64,000 nucleotides of DNA from Arcticimaribacter sp002477625 (GCA_943846665.1 OX044358.1:62001-126000); one strand, 5' to 3'; shown: positions 26,458 to 36,634, counted from the first letter of the stretch. The notes: a model not told the origin generated them from the letters alone. Translations and numbers: made by a program.

Positions 26458-29271
26458 CTATAGCCACCTACGTGTAAATAACTTTTTTAGATTGTTGATG
26501 TCAATTGTCAATACAAACCGCATATTGGATAAATAATTGGAGTCATTGAGTTCATAGTTTTCGGAGTTCTGAATAGGGAAATAGAACTCTAAATAATCAG
26601 GGACTAAATTCACTCGTATTCCAGAGTCATAGAACGCTTGTGCCTTGGTGCCTTTATTTTTCGTTATTCCAAAATCAGCGAACACTTCAACCCATTTCCA
26701 CAAACTGAAGCCTAAATTGGTTGCCAGTATGTAATCATTGGCTTTGGGGCTTTCAAAACGAGATTTAAAACCGCCTTCCGACAAGATGAATTGTTGGCTA
26801 TAGATTCCATCATCATCAGAACGACCTAAATATTCATAGCGAAAAAGATAATCCGTAGTACGGTTTAGGCTGTAATCAAAATAGGTAGTATTCTGGGTAT
26901 CGTCCCATAAGAACTTACCACCAAAAAAACGAACAGATAATGTTCTTCCATCATGAAAAAGGTGCCTGAATTCTGCATCTACATTGAATTTCCCAAAATT
27001 ATCGGATATTTCGAGGTTTGCAGCTACTTTCAACAGCCTTATGGCTTCTTTATTGGAATAGGTATAACCAATGTTCCCTATGGTATAATTTGGTGTTAGA
27101 ATGGGTGTGGTGCCGAATTCTCTGTTTACACTTGTCAGCGATAGTGAAAATACTTCGCGTTTATTGGATCTAAAATTATCTGGACGTTTGACTAGGGTAA
27201 GCGAAGGCCTGAAAATTCTGTATCGTAAGTTTTCATCGTAATGAAAACTACTTCCTGAGAACCCAAGTTGATATAGGTACAATGAAGCGTCCTCGTCATA
27301 CAAACGATAGCTCATTGAAAACGAACCCACTAGTTCTTTGAGCTCCGTACTGTAGTTTGGATTGATATCGTAACTGAAAGGTTTTATTTGAAATGCCCTA
27401 TTGGATAGTCTCGTTCCAAGGGTAACACCATCGTAAGCGTTAAAATCAATTTTAGGGTTAAAGAATACCTGACTCCTTTTGGGATCTTCAAGATCTTTTA
27501 TAAAAGTGTATTTGATTGGTTTTAACGTTGTCCCTTTTAGCTTTCTGTAATTGTTCTGTAGATTAAACTCAGGGATTTTATGTTTGGGATTGATGACAAG
27601 ATAGTCTGCATCGTATCGTTTTAACTTAATTTCTGTCTCATTTTTCGGGTCTGTAACCTGTATTGACTGAATAATGCAATCGTCTTTGATTTGGGCTAGG
27701 GTATAGGGGATAGGGTTTTTATAGTTTTGTATTATGTGAACATTTAGCGAATCTGAATTCCTTCGAATGGATTTGAATTTTATGTCAATTGATTTTCGTT
27801 TGCCTAAATAATCTTGAAACAACCAGGGAATATTGAGTTGGTTTTCTAGCGATTTTTGTACTTGTTCTTTGGATAGTACTTTTCCGATTTGACATCTGAT
27901 AGCATTGTTTATTTTTTCTTTGCCATAATACGCATAGGCATAACGAATACCATGAGCAACATGACTGGGTATTGCGACCCTTTCGTTGAACTTAATTAAA
28001 TCGCTTTTTGCAGTAAAAGCACTTTGTTGAATGTTATTTCTAAGGACGTATTCATTGAAATATAGAAACCCATAATTAAATGAAGCTTGACTTAAGCTAT
28101 AGCTTTTAATAAAAGGGCGAAGTAGGGGTTGCTTAGGAATTGCACCCAGGAGTTTTTGATCGGGATAGTATTGATCGACATATTCCATTAACAATAGGGT
28201 TTTCAAGCCATCAGTTAACCAAGAGTTTTCTCTAGGGTCAACAAGAAAAGCCTCTGTTACATAATGATTTAAATACACATTCAATGCTTTTATCTCAAAC
28301 TCAAACCGATCAGAAAATGGATGAAAAAATGAAGGAATTGCAGATAAACCAAAATAGGGTCGTTTTTTGTAATCCCTTTGGGAAAGTAACATTTTACTAT
28401 GTGGAAATGCTCCTAGATACGCTCTTACAAATTCCTCAATTTGAACGAGGCTGAGGGTTGGATCCAGCATTTTTTCAGAAACCTCTTCAAAATCGGTACT
28501 AATTGCTATGCCATTGATGTTATAAGAAGCGTATTCCTTTGGGCTGATGTGAAACTGAATTTCTTTGGCCTTACTAATCGCCAGCGCAACGATCATGCGT
28601 TCATTGGCTTCGGTTGCTTTCCACTGGGTTAAATTAGAATTGATTAGCAGCTTGTTGGGGATATTCCATTCGATAGAAAAGTTTGACGGCAAGCTGCTTA
28701 TTTCTTCTAAATCCAAATTACTATTTGTAATCCACTTTCCATCAATATGGGGAGCCAACTGTATAAAGCAATTTTTTAAAAAATATTCATCATCCGAGAT
28801 TTTTCCATACCCTGTATAGCGTGCATCGGGTAGTTCTATTTTATAGGTCAACGAAATAGTAATCTGATTTCCTATCGCTAACACATCGTCTAGCGCAATT
28901 TGGATGATATCTAGTTGATTATCATATCGCTTCCAATCTATTTTATCGCCTTTTACGGTGATGTTTAAATCGGTTGTTTGCCCTCTTTTCGCTTTGGAAC
29001 CAAGATAAAACCTGCGATCGTATTCTTCTGCAAAGCGTTGTGCCAATGGTGATTTTGAGGAGCTGTAGGCATGAGACCAGTCGTTTAGATATAAAGTTTC
29101 TAAAGGGGTTTCGGTAGTGTTGTGAAATTGTATTGTTTGGAAAACCTCAAGTGTTTTTTTCTTTTCTATGAGTTTTACCTTAAGATCATATTTAGGTATT
29201 GTTTCCTGACCATAAATGCTTGGGGAGAGGATAACGGACAACAGCATGAAAACCTTCAATATATATTTCAC
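26458..29271 (-). CDS. M1-aminopeptidase-like domain without zinc motif, fused to a C-terminal beta-barrel
   Basis: The 937-residue exported protein has a signal peptide of about 21 residues (ending IYG-Q). An N-terminal M1-type beta sandwich (about 25-250) and a gluzincin-like helical domain (about 270-500) follow, then a linker, then about 310 residues of alternating strands rich in Tyr, Phe, Asn and Arg that look like an outer-membrane beta-barrel (about 620-937). Where active M1 enzymes have HExxH then WLxEG, this protein has NHYVTE (335-340) and WLTDG (351-355). No HExxH occurs anywhere in it. Peptidase activity is therefore unlikely. It follows the LOG gene by five bases and is probably in the uvrA operon. 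Confidence 0.7.
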   Translation of the reverse strand: MKYILKVFMLLSVILSPSIYGQETIPKYDLKVKLIEKKKTLEVFQTIQFHNTTETPLETLYLNDWSHAYSSSKSPLAQRFAEEYDRRFYLGSKAKRGQTTDLNITVKGDKIDWKRYDNQLDIIQIALDDVLAIGNQITISLTYKIELPDARYTGYGKISDDEYFLKNCFIQLAPHIDGKWITNSNLDLEEISSLPSNFSIEWNIPNKLLINSNLTQWKATEANERMIVALAISKAKEIQFHISPKEYASYNINGIAISTDFEEVSEKMLDPTLSLVQIEEFVRAYLGAFPHSKMLLSQRDYKKRPYFGLSAIPSFFHPFSDRFEFEIKALNVYLNHYVTEAFLVDPRENSWLTDGLKTLLLMEYVDQYYPDQKLLGAIPKQPLLRPFIKSYSLSQASFNYGFLYFNEYVLRNNIQQSAFTAKSDLIKFNERVAIPSHVAHGIRYAYAYYGKEKINNAIRCQIGKVLSKEQVQKSLENQLNIPWLFQDYLGKRKSIDIKFKSIRRNSDSLNVHIIQNYKNPIPYTLAQIKDDCIIQSIQVTDPKNETEIKLKRYDADYLVINPKHKIPEFNLQNNYRKLKGTTLKPIKYTFIKDLEDPKRSQVFFNPKIDFNAYDGVTLGTRLSNRAFQIKPFSYDINPNYSTELKELVGSFSMSYRLYDEDASLYLYQLGFSGSSFHYDENLRYRIFRPSLTLVKRPDNFRSNKREVFSLSLTSVNREFGTTPILTPNYTIGNIGYTYSNKEAIRLLKVAANLEISDNFGKFNVDAEFRHLFHDGRTLSVRFFGGKFLWDDTQNTTYFDYSLNRTTDYLFRYEYLGRSDDDGIYSQQFILSEGGFKSRFESPKANDYILATNLGFSLWKWVEVFADFGITKNKGTKAQAFYDSGIRVNLVPDYLEFYFPIQNSENYELNDSNYLSNMRFVLTIDINNLKKLFTRRWL

Positions 29272-29276
29272 AAGTC

Positions 29277-29963
29277 TTAAAAATTCGGATGGTAAATTCC
29301 CTTGGGATGAAAATCTTCTAAACAGGTTAATACTTCTTCTTGGGTGTCAACCACCGAGAATAAATCAAGATCCTCTGGGCTAATTAGCTTTTCTTCAATT
29401 AGAGAAATCTTAATCCAGTCGATCAAGCCCTTCCAAAACTCAGTTCCAACAAGAATGATGGGGATGCGACTTATTTTTTTAGTTTGTATTAGGGTGAGGG
29501 ATTCAAATAACTCGTCTAGAGTTCCCAAGCCTCCGGGCAAGACAACAAACGCCTGTGCATATTTAACAAACATTACCTTACGAATAAAAAAATATTCGAA
29601 GGAAAGGTTCTTGTCCTTATCGATGTAGGGGTTTGAACTTTGCTCAAAAGGGAGGGCTATGTTGAGACCTACCGAAGGTCCATTTGCTTGCTGGGCGCCT
29701 TTATTTGCAGCCTCCATAATTCCAGGGCCACCACCAGTAATAATACCATAGCCTGCTTTTGCGACAGTTTCTGCAACATCAGTTGCTAGTTTGTAGTAAG
29801 CTTGATCGGGCTGTGTTCTTGCAGAACCAAAAATGGATACACAAGGACCAATACTGTCCATTTTTTCATAGCCATGAACAAATTCGCCCATGATTTTAAA
29901 TAACGACCAAGAGTCGTTGGTTTTGGTGGTATTCCAGCTTTTATTTTTCGATTTTTTACTCAT
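29277..29963 (-). CDS. LOG family protein (TIGR00730, nucleoside 5'-monophosphate phosphoribohydrolase type)
   Basis: A 228-residue Rossmann-like protein. VSIFGSARTQPDQAYY opens the nucleotide-binding fold, and GGGPGIMEAANKGA and PGGLGTLDELFE are the two signature motifs of the lysine decarboxylase-like/LOG family. Characterised members cleave ribose-5-phosphate from cytokinin or other nucleoside monophosphates; lysine decarboxylase is an old mis-annotation. The N-terminal 30 residues are Lys/Ser-rich and probably flexible. It lies 10 bases after uvrA and five bases before the peptidase-like gene, so it is part of the same minus-strand transcript. Confidence 0.9.
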   Translation of the reverse strand: MSKKSKNKSWNTTKTNDSWSLFKIMGEFVHGYEKMDSIGPCVSIFGSARTQPDQAYYKLATDVAETVAKAGYGIITGGGPGIMEAANKGAQQANGPSVGLNIALPFEQSSNPYIDKDKNLSFEYFFIRKVMFVKYAQAFVVLPGGLGTLDELFESLTLIQTKKISRIPIILVGTEFWKGLIDWIKISLIEEKLISPEDLDLFSVVDTQEEVLTCLEDFHPKGIYHPNF

Positions 29964-29973
29964 GCGTTGGGGG

Positions 29974-32802
29974 TTATATTTCTTTAGCTAAATAATGTGC
30001 CGTATGACTTTTTTGATTCTTGACAACTTCTTCTGGACTACCCTCTGCAATAATCTGACCACCATTTTTACCGCCCTCATATCCAATATCAATAATATGG
30101 TCAACTTGCTTGATCACATCCATATTGTGTTCAATAATCACTACGGTATTTCCTTTATTTGCCAAGTGATTCAATACTTCTAAAAGTACTCTAATATCCT
30201 CAAAATGCAAACCGGTAGTGGGTTCGTCTAAAATAAATAAGGTGTTTCCCGTATCGCGCTTAGATAATTCTGTTGCTAATTTGATTCTTTGTGCTTCTCC
30301 ACCGGATAGGGTTGTGGAAGATTGACCAAGTGCTATATAGCCCAAACCAACATCTTGCAATGTTTTTAGTTTTCTGTAAATCTTCGGAATAAGTTCAAAA
30401 AAAGCACAGGCTTGATCTATGGTCATATTCAATACATCCGCAATTGATTTACCTTTAAAACGAATTTCAAGGGTTTCTCTATTGAAACGTTTCCCTTGAC
30501 AGGTTTCGCATTCTACCAATACATCGGGTAAAAAGTTCATTTCGATTACTTTCATTCCACCGCCCATACAGGTTTCGCATCGACCTCCAGAGACATTAAA
30601 ACTAAAGCGACCGGGTTTATATCCTCTGATTTGAGCCTCAGGTGTTCGAGTAAATAAGCTTCGAATTTCGCTAAAAACTCCTGTATAGGTAGCCGGATTA
30701 CTCCGTGGTGTTCGTCCAATAGGACTCTGATTTACATCAACAACTTTATCTAAGTGTTCTAAACCAGTAATTCCTTTGTGGGGAAGGGGTTTGGCCACTC
30801 CATTAAAGAAATGAGCATTCAGTATCGGATACAGGGTTCCGTTGATTAAAGAAGATTTCCCACTCCCAGAAACTCCTGTAACCCCGACCATTTTTCCTAA
30901 AGGTAGCGCGAGTGTTACATCTTTTAAATTATTTCCAGTACAATGGGACAACACCACCGACTTTCCATTTCCAACTCTTCTTTCTTTGGGTATTTCAATT
31001 CTTTTCTTGCCTGTTAAATATTGAGCCGTCAGTGAATTCATGCTTAGAATCTCGTCAGGTTTTCCTTCCGAGATGATTTCTCCTCCATTTTTTCCAGCAA
31101 AAGGACCAATATCAATTACGTGATCTGCTTGTACAATCATGTCTTTATCGTGTTCCACAACGATCACTGAATTTCCAATGTCACGAAGAGCAAACAAAGA
31201 CTTGATTAAACGTTCATTGTCTCTTTGATGTAATCCGATGCTCGGCTCGTCTAGGATATAAAGAACACCCACCAGTTGTGATCCGATTTGAGTTGCTAGA
31301 CGGATTCGTTGAGCTTCTCCACCGGATAAGGACTTTGAAGAACGATTAAGCGATAAATAATTGAGTCCAACATTCAATAGAAATTGAAGTCGCGTTTTAA
31401 TTTCCTTAATTACATCTTCCCCGATTTTCATTTCATTTTTAGAAAGAAATTGAGGTAATTGATCGAACCAAGTGTACAGTTCATCAAGATCCATTTGCGC
31501 CAACTGAGCTATGTTCATGTCATTTATTTTGAAATAACGCGCTTCTTTTTTTAAACGAGAACCCTTACAGGATAAACATTCGTTTTGATCCATAAAGTCA
31601 CTTGCCCAACGTTTTATATTAGTGGAAGTAGCTTGCTCGTATTGGTTTTTAATGAAGTTCTCAATTCCTTCATAATCAATTTTATAACTCCGAGTAATAC
31701 CTAAGGTTTTTGATTCTACAGTAAAGGTTTCAGCACCCCCTTTCAATATAACATCAAGTGCTGTAGCAGGAATTTGATCTATAGGATCGGATAAATTAAA
31801 GTCATATCGCTGCGCGATGATATCCATTTGTTTGAAACTCCAGGAGTTTTTTTGAGCCCCTAGAGGAATGATTCCCCCAGCTTTAATCGATATAGAAGTA
31901 TCTGGAATGATTTTTTGACGGTTTACAATTTGTTGGGTCCCGAGTCCTTTACACACTCCGCACATGCCTTTGGGTGAGTTGAATGAGAAGCTATTCGGTT
32001 CTGGATTTGGATAGGCAATACCCGAAGACGGACACATCAAATTCCTACTGAAATAACGCACTTTTCGACTTTCTTCATCATAAATCAATAAGGTGTCGCC
32101 ACCTTGATACATTGCGGTTATAAGGGATTCTTGGAAACGTTTTATTCCTGCTACACTGTCGCTGATACGAAGACGATCAATAACCAGCTCAATGTCGTGT
32201 GTTTTGTAACGATCCAATTTCATACCCGGAGAAAGTTCAACAATAACGCCATCTACCCGAACCTTGAGGAAGCCTTGACGGGCTAAATTTTCAAAGAGAT
32301 CTCGATAATGACCTTTTCTTGACTTGATTATTGGAGCCAAAATCATGACACTTTTATTCGCGTAATCCTGTTGAATTAGTTCCGTGATTTGATCATCCGT
32401 ATAACTGACCATCTTCTCTTGGGTTTGATGACTGTAAGCAGTACCAACACGAGCAAATAGCAAACGCAAAAAGTCATAAACTTCTGTAATTGTTCCAACA
32501 GTTGAACGTGGACTTTTAGAAGTAGTCTTTTGTTCAATTGCTATTACAGGGGAGAGGCCATCAATTTTATCAACTTCGGGGCGCTCTAGGTTTCCTAGAA
32601 ACTGTCGAACATAGGCAGAAAAAGTTTCCATATAACGCCGCTGCCCTTCAGCGTATATTGTATCGAATGCAAGTGATGATTTTCCACTCCCAGAAAGGCC
32701 GGTAATTACAACCAGATTATCTCTTGGAATTTGAACATCTATATTTTTTAAGTTATGTACTCGAGCCCCTTGGACGTCGATTACATTTGAATTGTTTTTC
32801 AT
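29974..32802 (-). CDS. uvrA: UvrABC system protein A (excinuclease subunit A)
   Basis: The 942-residue length is normal. There are two ABC ATPase halves, with Walker A motifs GLSGSGKSSLAFDT (about 35) and GVSGSGKSSLINGT (about 645), and two signature segments SLSGGEAQRIRLA and TLSGGEAQRIKLA. The UvrB-binding region and the second zinc module (CETC ... CETCQG, about 743-770) are complete. The first zinc module near residue 250 reads CPSSG followed later by CGVC, so one of four Cys is missing. I believe this is common in Bacteroidetes UvrA, but I cannot check. It recognises DNA lesions with UvrB for nucleotide-excision repair. Confidence 0.97.
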   Translation of the reverse strand: MKNNSNVIDVQGARVHNLKNIDVQIPRDNLVVITGLSGSGKSSLAFDTIYAEGQRRYMETFSAYVRQFLGNLERPEVDKIDGLSPVIAIEQKTTSKSPRSTVGTITEVYDFLRLLFARVGTAYSHQTQEKMVSYTDDQITELIQQDYANKSVMILAPIIKSRKGHYRDLFENLARQGFLKVRVDGVIVELSPGMKLDRYKTHDIELVIDRLRISDSVAGIKRFQESLITAMYQGGDTLLIYDEESRKVRYFSRNLMCPSSGIAYPNPEPNSFSFNSPKGMCGVCKGLGTQQIVNRQKIIPDTSISIKAGGIIPLGAQKNSWSFKQMDIIAQRYDFNLSDPIDQIPATALDVILKGGAETFTVESKTLGITRSYKIDYEGIENFIKNQYEQATSTNIKRWASDFMDQNECLSCKGSRLKKEARYFKINDMNIAQLAQMDLDELYTWFDQLPQFLSKNEMKIGEDVIKEIKTRLQFLLNVGLNYLSLNRSSKSLSGGEAQRIRLATQIGSQLVGVLYILDEPSIGLHQRDNERLIKSLFALRDIGNSVIVVEHDKDMIVQADHVIDIGPFAGKNGGEIISEGKPDEILSMNSLTAQYLTGKKRIEIPKERRVGNGKSVVLSHCTGNNLKDVTLALPLGKMVGVTGVSGSGKSSLINGTLYPILNAHFFNGVAKPLPHKGITGLEHLDKVVDVNQSPIGRTPRSNPATYTGVFSEIRSLFTRTPEAQIRGYKPGRFSFNVSGGRCETCMGGGMKVIEMNFLPDVLVECETCQGKRFNRETLEIRFKGKSIADVLNMTIDQACAFFELIPKIYRKLKTLQDVGLGYIALGQSSTTLSGGEAQRIKLATELSKRDTGNTLFILDEPTTGLHFEDIRVLLEVLNHLANKGNTVVIIEHNMDVIKQVDHIIDIGYEGGKNGGQIIAEGSPEEVVKNQKSHTAHYLAKEI

Positions 32803-32874
32803 AGCAAAATTAAGCTCTAAAAATACAACTTTAGGCTGGACTAAATTTTAAATCTTTAAAAATAAAAAGGAATT

Positions 32875-34554
32875 TTAATAGCTGACAGCTGTGTCGTCTC
32901 CACGACGATCTGCTCCTAATGAAATTTGACCAGAATCGTCTACTAAAATGGCATCGACCTTCCCGATGATTCTTGAATTCTTTTCTTCTCCTGCATAGCC
33001 CAGTTCATTTAAACTTTGTAGTAAAGATGGTTCAAATTGGTTGGGTTCGAAAGTAATAAAATCGGGCAGCCATTGATGATGAAAACGCGCTGCATTGACG
33101 GCCTCTTGTATGGGTAAGTTGTGTTCGTAAACATTGAGAATCGTTTGGAATACAGAAGTAATAATCGTTGATCCACCTGGAGACCCAACAACCAAGTAGA
33201 GTTTACCATTCTTTTCAGCAATTGTGGGTGTCATTGAGCTTAGCATCCGCTTTTTTGGTGCAATAGCATTGGCTTCATTCCCAACCAAACCGAACATATT
33301 GGGTACTCCTGGTTTACTGCTGAAATCATCCATTTCATTATTCATAAAAACGCCTAATTCTTCTACAAAGACTTTAGATCCATAACCCCCATTGAGCGTA
33401 GTCGTTACGGCAACGGCATTTCCTTGATCATCTACAATTGAAAAATGAGTAGTTTCATCGCTTTCAAAATAATAAGAATCTCCAGCTTTGATTTCAGATG
33501 AAGGAGTGGCTCTATTCCAGTCAAAACTGCTCATCTTTTTTTGGATATAAAGCGAATCCAATACAATATTCAATGGGACATCAACAAAGTCAGGATCACC
33601 TAAAAACTCACTGCGATCTGCATAGGAGCGTCTTTCGGCTTCAACCATCAGTTGAATACTTTTTTGTGTATTATGCCCCATGGCTTTGATGTCATAGGGC
33701 TCAATCATTTTCATCATTTGATTCAAACACACACCACCACTAGATGGTAATCCCATTGAGATTACCTTTAAATCTTTATAACTAAAGATAAGCGGGTCTC
33801 TCCACTTGGCTTCATATTGTTCTAAATCTTCTTGGGTGATGATTCCACCAGCTTCTTGAACCCGATTGACCAGTGCATCTGCCACCCATCCAGAATTAAA
33901 GCCTTTAATGCCCTCAGCAGCAATGGTTCTTAATACTTTTCCAAGGGCTGGGTTTTTTAAGATATCACCCGTTTCAAAGGTTTGTCCGTAAAAGGTATCT
34001 GGACCATTAATTTCTATGAATAAATCACGATATCTCTTTAAACTACGGGCCTGCTTTTCTGTTACGGCATACCCTTTTTCTGCTAAATCAATGGCCGGTT
34101 GCATGAGGTCAATCAAGGGTAGGGAACCCATTTTTTTATGAATTTCAAGGGTGCCGGCAACCGTTCCAGGAACACCGACGGCTAAACCACCAACTGTGCT
34201 TTTGTCGGGTATCACATTTCCTACATCGTCTAAAAATAAGTCAGGGTGTGCTGCATTAGGTGCTTGTTCACGATAATCTAAAGTTCCAGAACTGCCGTCT
34301 GCATTTCGGTATACAAAAAATCCACCTCCGGTAATATTACCCGCTACTGGGTAAACTACGGCTAGTGCAAAATTAGTTGCTACCATTGCATCATAGGCAT
34401 TACCTCCTTTTTTTAGAATATCAACTCCTACTTGAGAGGCATAGGGCATAGCAGATACCACACCTCCTTTTATAGGGGTGGCTTTAGTGCAACTGATTAG
34501 GATTAGGGTAAAAACAAAAAGAATTGGCTTTAAAAAAGGGAGTGTAGGTTTCAT
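32875..34554 (-). CDS. ggt: Gamma-glutamyltransferase, lipoprotein
   Basis: The 559-residue Ntn-hydrolase proenzyme has a lipoprotein signal ending LISC (Cys22). The large-subunit part has the substrate-binding REQAPN region with Arg at about residue 95. Autocleavage should occur before T368 in ETTHFSIVD, which becomes the N-terminal nucleophile, and GSPGGSTIITSV forms the oxyanion and binding loop. The enzyme hydrolyses glutathione or transfers its gamma-glutamyl group in the periplasm. The start overlaps the stop of the ACP phosphodiesterase-like gene by four bases (ATGA), and uvrA follows 72 bases downstream. Confidence 0.94.
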   Translation of the reverse strand: MKPTLPFLKPILFVFTLILISCTKATPIKGGVVSAMPYASQVGVDILKKGGNAYDAMVATNFALAVVYPVAGNITGGGFFVYRNADGSSGTLDYREQAPNAAHPDLFLDDVGNVIPDKSTVGGLAVGVPGTVAGTLEIHKKMGSLPLIDLMQPAIDLAEKGYAVTEKQARSLKRYRDLFIEINGPDTFYGQTFETGDILKNPALGKVLRTIAAEGIKGFNSGWVADALVNRVQEAGGIITQEDLEQYEAKWRDPLIFSYKDLKVISMGLPSSGGVCLNQMMKMIEPYDIKAMGHNTQKSIQLMVEAERRSYADRSEFLGDPDFVDVPLNIVLDSLYIQKKMSSFDWNRATPSSEIKAGDSYYFESDETTHFSIVDDQGNAVAVTTTLNGGYGSKVFVEELGVFMNNEMDDFSSKPGVPNMFGLVGNEANAIAPKKRMLSSMTPTIAEKNGKLYLVVGSPGGSTIITSVFQTILNVYEHNLPIQEAVNAARFHHQWLPDFITFEPNQFEPSLLQSLNELGYAGEEKNSRIIGKVDAILVDDSGQISLGADRRGDDTAVSY

Positions 34555-35150
34555 ATGATTGAATTGTTGCTGCTATTAATTCTTGAAGATACAAATATTT
34601 GTATCTGTTCAAAAAAAACTTCAAAATCGTTTTTAAAAATGGAATAGTGGGTTTCTAAATTTTTTACCGAAGCACTTAAATTGGATTCAAACTGTGTACG
34701 TCGCTCCATTTGACTTAAAATAGTTTCCAAACCCACTATAGATTTGTATTGGATCAACCAATTTTGTTCTTTCATATAAGGGAAAGCCCTTTTCATTTTA
34801 TGGGGTAAAAGCGCTTTTTGCTGGTCAATTTCATTGTAAAAATCTTCAGAAAATTTTTCGAGCGTTTGCGGATGATAGTTGTGCCAAAGCGAAGCCAGAA
34901 AGTGATCGTAAAACATATCGACAATGACCCTACTGTAATGTCCAAAGTCTGGAAATAAAAGCTTGCAGTGCTTTCTGAAGAGGGGATGTTGGTCGGTAAA
35001 GGTGTCAATTGCACGATGCAATAGAATCCCCTCTTGAATTCCTTTAGCGTAAACTGCATATTGTTTGCCGGGAACCGCATCCGCAATAAAATTTCCAAAC
35101 CGAAGCTCCGTATGCGTTCCCGATAAATATATATGCGCTAAATAATTCAT
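34551..35150 (-). CDS. ACP phosphodiesterase-like protein (AcpH/DUF479 family)
   Basis: A 199-residue all-helical HD-like protein. It begins MNYLAHIYLSG, and RFGNFIADAVPG (17-28) and EGILLHRAIDTFTDQHP (about 42-58) carry the His and Asp ligands of this family. A conserved YSRVIVDMFYDHFLA helix follows near 75. AcpH hydrolyses the phosphopantetheine arm from acyl carrier protein. Bacteroidetes members are usually annotated by homology only, so the activity is inference. It is the first gene of the minus-strand group running into ggt and lies divergent from glmM with about 98 bases between starts. Confidence 0.85.
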   Translation of the reverse strand: MNYLAHIYLSGTHTELRFGNFIADAVPGKQYAVYAKGIQEGILLHRAIDTFTDQHPLFRKHCKLLFPDFGHYSRVIVDMFYDHFLASLWHNYHPQTLEKFSEDFYNEIDQQKALLPHKMKRAFPYMKEQNWLIQYKSIVGLETILSQMERRTQFESNLSASVKNLETHYSIFKNDFEVFFEQIQIFVSSRINSSNNSII

Positions 35151-35226
35151 CCGCTAAAACTAGTTTTCTTTTTTCAGAAGTAGCTTATTTAATTCAAAAA
35201 CAACTTCGTTTTTTTTAGAACTAGAT

Positions 35227-35234
35227 TATCTTTG
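35227..35234 (+). promoter_or_regulatory. -7 box upstream of glmM
   Basis: TATCTTTG matches TAnnTTTG and lies 14 bases before the glmM ATG. The -33 region shows TTCG instead of TTG at the expected distance, so only the -7 element is convincing. Confidence 0.5.
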
Positions 35235-35248
35235 ATAAAAATACGTTT

Positions 35249-36634
35249 ATGACATTAATCAAATCCATTTCTGGAATTCGTGGTACAATAGGGGGTAAGC
35301 CCTCCGACAACTTGACTCCAATCGACATTGTTCGTTTTGCTGCTGCCTATGGTCAATACATTTTATCGCATACTGATGCCTTAAAATGTAGTATTGTTAT
35401 AGGTCGTGATGCCCGAATATCCGGAGCAATGGTACAGGCTTTAGTATCCAATACTTTAGTCGGCATGGGAATAGACGTAATTGATTTGGCTATGGCTACT
35501 ACACCGACAGTCGAAATGGTCGTACCTAGAGCCAATGCCCAGGGAGGAATTATATTGACCGCAAGCCATAACCCAAAACAATGGAATGCATTGAAGTTAT
35601 TGGACGCAAATGGGGAGTTTTTAAGTGCCGAAGCGGGTGCTCAAATTTTAGCTTTAGCAGAGCAAGAAGACTTTAATTTTGCTTCTGTAGACGATTTGGG
35701 AAGTGTAACAGCCGATGACACGAGTTTGGATATGCACATACAAGCTGTTTTGAATCATCCCTTGGTTGACCTTGAATCTATTCGGTCCAGTGGATTTAAA
35801 GTGGTTGTAGATGGTGTAAATTCGATTGGAGGCATAGCAATTCCTGCATTACTAAAGGAACTAAACATTGAGGTGATTGAATTGTTTTGTGAGCCAAATG
35901 GTCAGTTCCCACATAACCCAGAACCCTTAAAAGAACACTTAGGGGACCTTTCTGCTCTTGTTATCGAATCGGGGGCTGATTTGGGATTGGTTGTAGATCC
36001 TGATGTCGATCGATTGGCTTTTATGGATGAAAATGGAGCCATGTTTGGAGAAGAATACACCTTGGTTGCCTGTGCAGATTACGTATTGTCTAAGACGCCT
36101 GGAAATACGGTTTCCAATATGTCTTCGACTCGTGCTCTACGGGATGTAACCGAAAAACATGGAGGCACCTACTACAGTAGCGCTGTTGGGGAGGTAAATG
36201 TAGTCACGAAAATGAAGGCTGTAAATGCTGTTATTGGTGGTGAAGGTAACGGCGGAATTATCGATCCTCAGTTACACTATGGAAGAGACTCTTTAGTAGG
36301 AACTGCTTTGTTTTTATCACTACTCAGTGATCGTAAGCTTTCGGTCTCTGAACTGAAAAAAACCTATCCTGAATATTTTATGAGTAAAGGGAAAATTGAA
36401 TTGAAGCCTACAATGGATGTAGATGCTCTCTTGCTGGCTATTGAAAAGAAATATGCCAATAATAAGCCCAATACCGTTGATGGAGTGAAAATTGATTTTG
36501 AAGCTTCGTGGGTACATTTAAGAAAGTCGAATACGGAACCTATTATTCGTGTATACACCGAAGCTCCTTCTCAAGAAGCGGCAGATTTGTTGATGAACCG
36601 TTTTAAAGAAGAGTTACTCGCTTTGGGAAACTAA
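35249..36634 (+). CDS. glmM: Phosphoglucosamine mutase
   Basis: A 461-residue alpha-D-phosphohexomutase. The active phosphoserine S106 lies in TASHNPKQWNALK, the metal-binding loop DPDVDRLAF near residue 250, the sugar-binding loop GEGNGGII near 335, and the phosphate-binding C-terminal domain with RKSNTEPIIRVYTEA. It converts glucosamine-6-P to glucosamine-1-P for UDP-GlcNAc, hence for peptidoglycan and lipid A. Bacteroidetes usually have one such enzyme, and the GlmM call rests on length and motif style; a phosphomannomutase role is the alternative. It is convergent with the acyltransferase gene, which overlaps its last 21 bases. Confidence 0.9.
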   Translation: MTLIKSISGIRGTIGGKPSDNLTPIDIVRFAAAYGQYILSHTDALKCSIVIGRDARISGAMVQALVSNTLVGMGIDVIDLAMATTPTVEMVVPRANAQGGIILTASHNPKQWNALKLLDANGEFLSAEAGAQILALAEQEDFNFASVDDLGSVTADDTSLDMHIQAVLNHPLVDLESIRSSGFKVVVDGVNSIGGIAIPALLKELNIEVIELFCEPNGQFPHNPEPLKEHLGDLSALVIESGADLGLVVDPDVDRLAFMDENGAMFGEEYTLVACADYVLSKTPGNTVSNMSSTRALRDVTEKHGGTYYSSAVGEVNVVTKMKAVNAVIGGEGNGGIIDPQLHYGRDSLVGTALFLSLLSDRKLSVSELKKTYPEYFMSKGKIELKPTMDVDALLLAIEKKYANNKPNTVDGVKIDFEASWVHLRKSNTEPIIRVYTEAPSQEAADLLMNRFKEELLALGN

